Below, one piece after another: positions 52,133 through 64,000 of a stretch of DNA of 64,000 nt. The stretch comes from Batkoa obscura (taxonomy: Eukaryota; Entomophthoromycota; Entomophthoromycetes; Entomophthorales; Batkoaceae), in the NCBI GenBank assembly GCA_030770535.1, contig JASVEC010000022.1, forward strand, positions 1 to 64,000. The letters are read 5' to 3'. The first letter of the stretch is position 1; each line of letters begins with the position of its first letter. The position numbers were made by a program, and so were the translations under genes. The notes beneath the pieces were generated by a model. The model saw only the letters and a program-made list of their open reading frames with translations. It did not search any database and had not been told where the DNA came from.

Positions 52133-52380
52133 TTAATTTAAAATTGGATCAATTCCTAAACCAATCCATTCTTCATTATTATTTGTATTATTATTTGTAC
52201 TATTATTTAATATATTATTATTATTATTATTATTATTATTTAAATAATAACAATAATAAGGATTTGGATTCTCTATAGTATTATTAGTATGTATTAAATC
52301 CATAGATGGAGTACTTAAATGATTTGATGGAGTATAATCATTAGAATTAGTATACTCATGAGAAGGAGGATATTGTAATA

Positions 52381-52413
<33 letters not shown>

Positions 52414-52774
52414 CAATATGAAATTTAGATAAATAATTATCATTATGTGAAGTTGAATAATAATTTAATTGTTTAATTGAATTATTATTATTATTATTAT
52501 TATTTGAATTTTTATAATGTAACATGTCCTCTTTAAAATTATAATAATTATCCGTTGAATTATAATAAGTTGACTCATTATAACTTGAAGTAGGTTTATT
52601 ATATAAAGTGGGATCTTTGGAATTAAGTAAATGATTATTAGTCAAATGTGAATGTGAATCATTTATGTATGGTTCTGGGGATTCAACAAAATTATTTTCT
52701 TTAACTAATAAATTATTACTCGCAAAATCGTCAATTAAAAAATATTTATATCGATTTTTTATATTATGATTGAA

Positions 52775-52817
<43 letters not shown>

Positions 52818-53407
52818 TTAGTAGTTGAAGATAAATTTAATGTTTGTCTTTTTAAATCTCTATTCAATGCATCTAGAAATAATTTATCATGAGGTACTGA
52901 ATACCAAAAAAAAATTTTTTGTTTTTTTTGAGTACGAACACAATGACATCGATATAAATATTCTAAAAATTCACTTTTGGGTTCTTCTAATATAGCATCT
53001 AAATTGGGCTTTAAATTTCTTAAATCACTAAATATACCTTCTTCAAATTTTTTATTATTTTCGATCTTTCTTCCATATAATTCAAATCGATAACTTATAC
53101 TTCGTATTATATCTGTACCACTTATTAAATATAAATTATTATAATAAATACAACTAATATATTCTCCATTAGGTAAAGGATAACGTATCATTGTTGAATT
53201 TTGTTGAATACAATTATTAGGGGCATTTAATAAAAAATATTTTAATTGATTAATTTCATTATAATCTATTATTGTATTAATTTCCATTTCATATTCTAGA
53301 TAAGATTTATTACTACTATTACTGGTATTAATACTAGATTTTTTACTATCTGTTGTTATTGAGTTCTTTTTATTAATTGAAGATTGAGTTTTATTTTGTT
53401 TTGGCAT
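52133..53407 (-). CDS. STE12: Ste12 transcription factor
   Basis: Single exon, 424 residues. The Ste12 DNA-binding domain spans about residues 50-185: NQLKYFLLNAPNNCIQQNST, LPNGEYISCIYYNNLYLISG, TDIIRSISYRFELYGRKIEN, KKFEEGIFSDLRNLKPNLDA, EEPKSEFLEYLYRCHCVRTQ, then KKQKIFFWYSVPHDKLFLDA. Four polyasparagine tracts follow. Ste12 executes MAPK output for mating and filamentous or invasive growth, binding TGAAACA elements. The C-terminal C2H2 fingers found in filamentous ascomycete Ste12 are absent, as in yeast. The Asn tracts are encoded almost only by AAT. Confidence 0.95.
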
Positions 53408-54232
53408 ATTGTTTGAGACGGAATTCGAATTCTACTTAATACGATATAATATAAATACTAAACTTTACAATAGAAAAAAGGATAAAAAATAAAGTTCAAA
53501 AAGAATGAAATAATGTTAATTTAGTATTATTAATTATTATTATTTTTATATTATCATTATCTAATAATATTCATGCATTAGTCCTATTTTCTTATCATAA
53601 TTTTAAGTTTATTAGCATTTCTTTAACTATTGCATAATTACTTGATGACTATCATTTGTATTTTATTTAATTATTAAATACTTCGCCTCTTTATTAATTT
53701 TATTTTTTATTTTTTTATTTTCTATTTTCTAAGTTATTTTTTAGTATCATCATTAAAATATAATATAATATTATTTTATCTATTTTTATATAACATTAAT
53801 AGTAACATTAGACGATATAGAATTAAATCTTAATAATTATTAAATTTATAAACTATTAATAAACTAAAACATTATATATTGTAATATTAAATACAAGTTA
53901 TATTCTAGTTAATAACAAAGATCAACTTTTAATCAACAAATAAATTTTCTATTAAATTAATCTTTACTGTTTTTTTTTAAAATTGTTAACTATAATTAAA
54001 AAACTTTTGGATTATCATTACTAAGGATTGACTAAAATTTAAATTAATCTTACATAATTTTTATAAAGTTTTCAGTTATTAAATATAATTAAAGTTGATC
54101 ATTTAATACAATAAAAGAGAATTCAATTCAACTAAAAATAAAATTAATCTTAAAAATAAAAATAAGCATAATATTTCAAAAATTAACCGTTTATTTAACA
54201 ACCTTGACTAAACTTTAATTTCAAAAACTGAC

Positions 54233-54245
54233 GATGACAGTCATC
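54233..54245. promoter_or_regulatory. CRE/AP-1-like palindrome
   Basis: GATGACAGTCATC is a perfect palindrome around a central A, containing TGACAGTCA, resembling bZIP sites. It lies 120 bases before the small-peptide ATG and stands out in GC content from its surroundings. Confidence 0.45.
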
Positions 54246-54292
54246 AACAAAAAACATAACTATGAATTAACTCAAAATATATCAAAATCAAG

Positions 54293-54300
54293 TATATAAA
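54293..54300 (+). promoter_or_regulatory. TATA box of small secreted peptide gene
   Basis: TATATAAA lies about 65 bases upstream of ATG 54365. Confidence 0.5.
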
Positions 54301-54364
54301 CTATAAACTAAACCATATTAATAATTAAGTATAACAATAACTACTATATAATCTATAAGTCAGA

Positions 54365-54520
54365 ATGAACATTTACATTACCATAGCTTCAATTTTCTTA
54401 ACTTTAATTACTGCTGCACCAACTTCTAATGGGATGCCACAGCCTGCTTCTGATGTTAATTGGGCTGTTAAATATCAACAATTAGATACTAATTGGGCGG
54501 TGAAAAAATTTGGTCAATAA
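54365..54520 (+). CDS. Short secreted peptide precursor with two repeats (pheromone-like)
   Basis: A 51-residue single-exon ORF. MNIYITIASIFLTLITAA is a strong signal peptide, followed by a short Pro/Ser spacer (PTSNGMPQPAS). Two 11-residue repeats come next, DVNWAVKYQQL and DTNWAVKKFGQ, then the stop. The repeated NWAVK is encoded with two synonymous third-base differences and no amino-acid change, which suggests selection on the peptide. It has its own TATA box and palindromic upstream site. The layout (leader, spacer, repeated short aromatic-containing peptides) resembles fungal alpha-factor-type precursors, but there is no KR site and the motif matches no known pheromone. It could instead be an effector or a wall peptide. 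Confidence 0.6.
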   Translation: MNIYITIASIFLTLITAAPTSNGMPQPASDVNWAVKYQQLDTNWAVKKFGQ

Positions 54521-55164
54521 GTTCAATAATCTTCAAAATTATTATACTCTTTTTCATTTTTTGTACTTTTAGAATAATAAAGTTGATATTTTTCACTAAA
54601 TTTTTATTACAATTGATACTTTTACTTCTTCATATTAATGAATTGATTCTTTATATAATAATATTAAAAATTTTAATAATAAATAATAATAAATAATAAT
54701 AAATAATAATAAATAATAATAAATAATAATAAATAATAATAAATAATAATAAATAATAATAAATAATAATAAATAATAATAAATAATAATAAATAATAAT
54801 AAATAATAATAAATAATAATAAATAATAATAAATAATAATAAATAATAATAAATAATAATAAATAATAATAAATAATAATAAATAATAATAAATAATAAT
54901 AAATAATAATAAATAATAATAAATAATAATAAATAATAATAAATAATAATAAATAATAATAATAATTTATAAATTTATTTATTTTTAATTTTAAACTATA
55001 ATATATAAATGTAAAATATTATATAAAATAAAATAAACTTTTTATAGTTTTATATAAAAAAAACTCAATGAATCCAGGAGAGAAAAAAGAGAGAAGAAAG
55101 ATAAAAGAATTGTTAATCATCATCTATAGATGAATAAACAAACAAATTAAGTAAATAGAGTAAC
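54521..55164. other. Intergenic, mostly minisatellite
   Basis: It contains the 280-base (AAATAATAAT)n array and AT-rich flanks between two converging genes. Confidence 0.6.
54681..54960. repeat. (AAATAATAAT)28 minisatellite
   Basis: Twenty-eight perfect 10-base units without a single interruption, lying 160 bases after the peptide gene stop. Confidence 0.97.
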
Positions 55165-56112
55165 TTATTTTTTAACAAATAAATGAAGTTGACTTTTTAA
55201 ATAAACTTTAGGTAATATATAAGCTAAAAAATTATTAATTGTATAAGATACTGTAAATATAGGATCTGATAATTGGTCTTGGGCTAACCTAGGTTTACAA
55301 TGAGTTTCAAAATGAAAATATAATTCACTAAATGGTTTTTCAATTTGTTCAATATACTTTAAATATGATAATATACTCCCTTGAAATAATGGGAAGGAAG
55401 GTAATTTCTTACATATTTGTAAGTTAAATGTAACCATTTCAGTAATATAATGATCTACTTTAGTTAAAAATAAATGAATAAGTTCATTATTATATTCTTC
55501 TTTCTTATTTGTTTTATATGTCATTATAAATTTATCAATGCTTTGAAATACATCAATTACTGTATCACTTGAAAATATTTCATTAATAAATATATAAACT
55601 AAATTAGCCAAATAACTATCTTTATGAATAAGTTCTTGATAATCTACACTTATATTGGTAATTTTTTCTTGAATTGAACTACTATTGGATGGCATAGGTA
55701 TGACTTCATTTATATTCTCGTTTAAATTATCATACCTTAAACTAGTATCATCCTGATTTAAATACTTATCCGTAGCTTCTGTACCTAATAAAGAATGATT
55801 TTCCCTTTGATCCTTAATCTCGTTAACATACGTTGGGGCTGGTAATATATTAACCAAAGAAGATGCAGGTGGTCGACTACTACTTCTAGAACCCGATTCT
55901 CTACCTTTATAACTAATATTAAGACTTCTAGCTCCTTTAGGTCCCCTTTTTAATGGTGGTGTATAGTGACATTCAATCCCTTTATTAACACAGCCTAAAC
56001 AATTAGGTCGTGCTTTATCACATCGGATCTTACGCTTACGACAATAATCACACGACATAGTTAATCTTTCTCCACTACTTTTGTGGCTCAATGTTTGTTC
56101 TAATTCCATCAT
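55165..56112 (-). CDS. Short Zn2Cys6 transcription factor
   Basis: Single exon, 315 residues. The cluster uses Cys21, 24, 31, 38, 41 and 48 (SCDYCRKRKIRCDKARPNC, then LGCVNKGIEC). It is followed by KRGPKGARSLNISYKGRE, a typical basic linker. The remaining 230 residues are acidic and helical, with no recognisable fungal_trans signature (no RRRxWW motif). The protein is much shorter than the 600-1000 residues usual for the family. The C-terminus VKK is followed by a stop, so it may be naturally short. Target genes unknown. Start Met1 or Met2. Confidence 0.88.
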   Translation of the reverse strand: MMELEQTLSHKSSGERLTMSCDYCRKRKIRCDKARPNCLGCVNKGIECHYTPPLKRGPKGARSLNISYKGRESGSRSSSRPPASSLVNILPAPTYVNEIKDQRENHSLLGTEATDKYLNQDDTSLRYDNLNENINEVIPMPSNSSSIQEKITNISVDYQELIHKDSYLANLVYIFINEIFSSDTVIDVFQSIDKFIMTYKTNKKEEYNNELIHLFLTKVDHYITEMVTFNLQICKKLPSFPLFQGSILSYLKYIEQIEKPFSELYFHFETHCKPRLAQDQLSDPIFTVSYTINNFLAYILPKVYLKSQLHLFVKK

Positions 56113-56905
56113 AGATGTTATTTATAAAGTAAATTAAGGTAATAGTAATATATTAAAAGAAGAGAAATGAAAATTTCTAATGAAATAAAAATATAAATTT
56201 TTTAAAAGTAAAAGTGAATGGGCAAATTCAAGTTTAATAATCAATTCATCCGCGTTTATTAAATTAACCAATCATTTTGAAATTTTGTCTTAATTTTCCT
56301 TTTAATTTCTCCATTTCGTAGTTATTCTTAAATTACTTACCTTACTTTTTAGCTTATTCTTGATTTCCCACCCCATAATTACTAGTTGATTGCACTCCCT
56401 TTTTTTTCACACCTTTTAATTGGTTGAAATTTTTTTCTTTCGATTCTTTTGTTAATATTTTTTAAAATTAATTTTTACTAAATAAAAAAATTTTAAAGCA
56501 AATTTTGCACTTTAGTACTAAATATAGTTTATATAATGTTACTTTAATTTAATATTGAAACATTGTTAATAGCAATTGATAACTTTCTAATTTTATTAAT
56601 ATTTGATCTTAACTTACAATAAATTCATCTTCTGTTTAGAACCTTTGGATCCATTTTTTCGTGATTTATTTTTTATAGAACTAGTAACTTCTACAAACCC
56701 ATTTACAAATTTAAATCGATTTAAATCAAATTCAAAATTCAATTTCTTTCATTGCTGAGTTATTTTTTGAACTGAATATGACATCAATTAAAAACCAATT
56801 CAATGGCAACTAATTATTGGATAAAACGAAATCTAAGCGTGACTTTTAAAATTATTTAAATAAAAATCCTTGCTTTAGAATTTCTTAAATAAAATTTCAT
56901 TGACA
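56113..56905. other. Divergent promoter region
   Basis: 0.79 kb, AT-rich; a CCAAT motif (AACCAATCATTTTG) lies near 56267. No other feature. Confidence 0.5.
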
Positions 56906-57751
56906 ATGACTTCCACTTCAACTTTTGGTAATGTATTTGGAGAACAACAATATGCTTCCTTTGCTACTCTAAAAAATATGACTGATTTATCACCCAAGAT
57001 TCAACGTCATTTAATTCAAGTTTATAGTAATTTAGCCACAATGATGTTAGTATCAGCTATTGGAAGTTATGCTTATTTACAAAAAATGACTATGAATGTT
57101 GGTTTATTTAGTATCATTAGTTTAATTACTTTGATAGCTTTACCTTTTTTAAATCAAGATAGAAAAAAGTTAAGGTTTAGTTTATTGTATCTTTTTTCAT
57201 TTTCAAAAGGTGTAATTTTAGGTCCACTTTTACAAAGTACTTTTTATTTCTATCCTGGGTATGTTTTTTATAATAATTTTATTTAGTAATTTTAATTTGT
57301 TTATCAGGGTATTTACTACCGCTTTCGCTACTACTGCTTTGGTTTTTATCTCATTTAGTTTAAGCGCTTTGTTAAGTAATAGAAGAAGTTATCTCTTTTT
57401 GGGTGGATTTATTGGCTCTGGATTACTCTTATCTTTAATGATGAGTTTCTTCAATTCTTTTATACGTAGTTCTGGAATTGATTTTGTTAATCTTTATCTC
57501 GGTGTCATTATTTTTAGTGCATATAGTAAGTAGTTAATATTATGTAATTGAGATAAATATTAATTTTTCTATTAGTTATTTATGATACTCAAGTTATTGT
57601 TGAAAAGGCTAGCCAAGGCTTCAGTGATGTAATCATTGATAGCTTAAATTTATTTGTTGACTTTATCGGCTTACTTGTAAGATTAATTATTCTTTTAAGC
57701 AAAAATCAAGAAAATAAGGAAAGAAAAGAAAGAGAACGCCGCAGAAGATAA
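56906..57751 (+). CDS. BXI1: BAX inhibitor-1 family protein
   Basis: Three exons, about 250 residues, introns at about 57260-57307 and 57526-57574. It starts MTSTSTFGNVFGEQQYASFA. The family's conserved LSPKIQRHLIQVYSNLATMM entry is followed by six hydrophobic helices. SFSKGVILGPLLQS, ATTALVFISFSLSALLSNRR and SYLFLGGFIGSGLLL match TMBIM6. Helix 7 has VIYDTQVIVEKASQGFSD, with the conserved Asp pair of the pH-gated Ca2+ leak. The basic C-terminus (KERKERERRRR) is the known cytosolic tail that controls cell-death suppression. The protein sits in the ER membrane. Confidence 0.93.
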
Positions 57752-57888
57752 TAATTATTTCTAATCAAATTTTATTTACCAAATAAACTACATGTTTGCT
57801 AATAAATTATACATTTTCAATCTTATTTGATATCAAATTTTGTATTCATTATATTATTTTTATTCATATAATTTATTTATTAATGAAT

Positions 57889-59439
57889 TTAATTTGATTT
57901 TTTGTCATCAGCTGAATCCATAGCAGCTAATCTTTCTACTAATGGTGGATGAGAAAAGTTATAAGCGGAATATAAAGGATCTGGATTCATGTCACCAAGA
58001 TTATTAAGCTGAAGTTTAATAAGACCTGATCTTAATTTTTTAGCATAACCAAGGTCACAAGCAAATTTATCAGCTTGAAATTCAAATGTACGAGATACAA
58101 AGTTAAAACCAAATTTAATAAATGCATCTAAAGGTGTAAGAAGTAAAGAAAACAATATAAATCCTACAAAGATTGGCATAGAACCTTGTTGAAATCCAAA
58201 CGAAGTATATAATTCTGGATCATATACAAATTTAGAAAACGCACTAAATATAATAAACAATTGAACTTGAGAAATTGCAAGATTATATTTAATATGGTTT
58301 AACTTCCAGTGACCTAATTCGTGAGCTATATAAAATTAATTGTTTAGTAATGTTCACACTTAAGCTAGTAGCTATTATTACCTAATACTGCTAATATTTC
58401 ATCAATAGTTGAATCTTTGATTAAAGTATCAAATAAAACGATACGCTTATTTTTAAAGAAACCGAAAAAGTAAGCATTGGAATGGCCAGAGCGTTTTGAT
58501 CCATCAACTACATAAAGTTGAGTAAGTGGGAAATCGATTGAGGAAGCTAACTCTTCAATCTTATCTTTCATTTCTCCATCCTCTAATGGTGTAAATTTAT
58601 TAAATAAAGGTTGAATGACGGTAGGGTAAATAGCGATCATTATAAACTGAATTACGGCCCTAATAATATAAATCAATCTATTAAAAACTTAAAATTTATC
58701 TCTTTCTTACATAAAAATCCATGCATAAATTGGGAAGTTAGATCCAGCCCATTTGATTACATAAATAAATCCAGCTAAAGCGGCATTACCTAATGTCAAA
58801 GTAAGGAGGGTGGTTTTAATCGCATCAGTTACAAAAAGTCCAATGGTAGATTTATTAAAACCATATTTTTCTTCAAGAACAAAAGTGTAATGAAGATCAA
58901 GTGGTAAGTTTAAAAAGAAGCTAACAAAGTGAATGATACTGAAGAACGCAACAGATTGAGCAATCTATTAGTGGTAAAATAATTTTAAAAAAAGTAGTAA
59001 ATTAAATAACAAAGACTTACTTCCCCAGGATTGGATAACCCTATAGAGGTGAGTAAAGTTCCAGCTAAATCCCAAAAGTAAATGTAGAGGCCATGATGAA
59101 TATAAACTAAATTTTGGAGTAAAGCATACGCATCTTTATAAAATCTAAAGGTAGACTTTTCATGGTTATAAGCCCTAGATTTCTCGAAAGTTTCTCCATC
59201 CACAAAATCTTGTATTTGTAATGGCCTTTCCTTAATTTTAAGATTCAAATGCTGACGGTAGCTAATAGATGATTAATAAATTAAGATTACATTCACTTTT
59301 AAATTTACTTGATATAAAATTCAACAGCTGCAGAGAAGAGCATAAACCCTGTCACTAACTCTTTGTAACCTATACAATTTTTTCATTTAGTTTTTACTCG
59401 GTCATATAGCTAGATGAAGTTACCTAATAGTTGTATCAT
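57889..59439 (-). CDS. STE24: CAAX prenyl protease 1, STE24
   Basis: About six exons, roughly 430 residues. It starts MIQLLG, then [20 protein letters not shown]. Further conserved segments are [39 protein letters not shown], and [20 protein letters not shown]. The zinc site [11 protein letters not shown] lies at about 58306-58326. The third ligand is in [21 protein letters not shown] helices number about seven. It cleaves the AAX from farnesylated CAAX proteins in the ER and nuclear envelope and, in yeast, also trims the N-terminus of a-factor. Start ATG 59437-59439; C-terminus DDKKSN. It converges on BI-1 with a 137-base gap. Confidence 0.95.
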
Positions 59440-59904
59440 TGTTTAAAAAATAAATATTCAGTTAAATTCAGGTCTTTTTATACAATGATGAAATCAATTT
59501 TGCAATGTTCAATTTTTTATAGCCAATGAGATCCCTACCAGTGTTGTTTAACATCATTTAAAATAAATAGTAGCTTATATAAATAGTTGTATATGCTACT
59601 ACTACTAATAAATAATAAATGCAAAAGAACCAGATATGGAGACAATCTTATTGTTTAATAAATCCAATTTTCAGTTTTAGTATTTTCAAACGTTTACAAG
59701 TTTCTTTTATAATAACTGTATTCATCGAATTGCATGACTATAGTTTTTTCGTTTATTTAATATTTAATAGCTCTTTATATAAACTGCTGCCATGTATTTA
59801 TTATGTTATATAAAAATGTTATTCTATTTAAAATAGCAAAATTTTATTTTTATAGGTTTACTTTTATACCTTATATGTTATATTTTAAATAATATATCAC
59901 TTTC
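59440..59904. other. Intergenic, 0.46 kb
   Basis: AT-rich, no feature recognised; it holds the STE24 promoter and the 3' region of RPC2. Confidence 0.5.

Positions 59905-64000
<4,096 letters not shown>

Larger units (their letters stand above)
53408..54364. other. Divergent promoter region, STE12 and small secreted peptide
   Basis: AT-rich, 0.96 kb. Two notable sites near its right end are listed separately: the GATGACAGTCATC palindrome and a TATA box. I found no TGAAACA element on either strand by eye. Confidence 0.5.

Noticed and set aside
54493-54696. 67-codon open frame overlapping the peptide gene end
   Set aside because: Out of frame with the supported peptide ORF and made of AT-rich low complexity that runs into the minisatellite.
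59619-59813. 64-codon open frame between STE24 and RPC2
   Set aside because: No domain, no conserved motif, AT-rich composition.

Overview
This is the left end of a chromosome from an AT-rich fungus. It begins with about 0.7 kb of CCCTAA telomere repeat. Fungal hallmarks are a chitin synthase homologue with a DEK_C tail, two Zn2Cys6 regulators, a Ste12 factor, a PH-CRIB PAK kinase (Cla4 type), a GIG1/DUF3605 protein and a Pom33/Tts1 protein. Introns are numerous and tiny (mostly about 40-60 nt, GTA... to TAG), and intergenic DNA is very AT-rich. This fits an early-diverging lineage such as Entomophthoromycotina better than a typical ascomycete or basidiomycete, but species and phylum cannot be fixed from this sequence alone.

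Layout. 1-2038: telomere, a subtelomeric repeat and a small terminal-inverted-repeat element. 2-12.6 kb: WDR44/Dgr2-like WD40 protein (-), RRP36 (+), TFIIIC triple-barrel subunit (-), Cla4-type PAK (-), VPS36 (+), a four-TM protein (-). 14-16.1 kb: GAPDH with a heat-shock-element promoter, then a second copy of the subtelomeric repeat. 16.8-28 kb: membrane-anchored nucleoside monophosphate kinase (-), an unknown membrane protein (+), CENP-S/MHF1 (-), prolidase (-), a large Zn2Cys6 regulator (-), and 6-phosphofructo-2-kinase (+). 28.7-32.6 kb: a secreted tandem-repeat protein followed by a 3.2 kb gene-poor stretch with two MITE copies. 32.7-45.4 kb: ZIP metal transporter (+), WDR62/MAPKBP1-like WD40 protein (-), divergent chitin synthase (-), GIG1-like (+), POM33/TMEM33 (+). 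45.6-51.7 kb: two adjacent secreted RNase T2 genes, a Cys/Met-metabolism PLP enzyme, and an orphan secreted protein (all -). 52-64 kb: STE12 (-), a 51-residue secreted peptide precursor (+), a short Zn2Cys6 protein (-), BAX inhibitor-1 (+), STE24 protease (-), and RNA polymerase III subunit RPC2 (-), which runs off the right edge.

Most genes are housekeeping and independently transcribed. Loose functional links exist: RPC2 and the TFIIIC subunit serve Pol III; GAPDH and PFK-2 serve glycolysis; Cla4-type PAK, Ste12 and Ste24 homologues belong to polarity, mating or invasive-growth signalling in yeasts. The most intriguing unannotated item is the 51-residue precursor at 54365-54520. It has a signal peptide and two 11-residue repeats, and it sits divergently from STE12. 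A six-copy, roughly 105-bp MITE family, with one copy following each copy of the subtelomeric repeat, is the main repeat finding.
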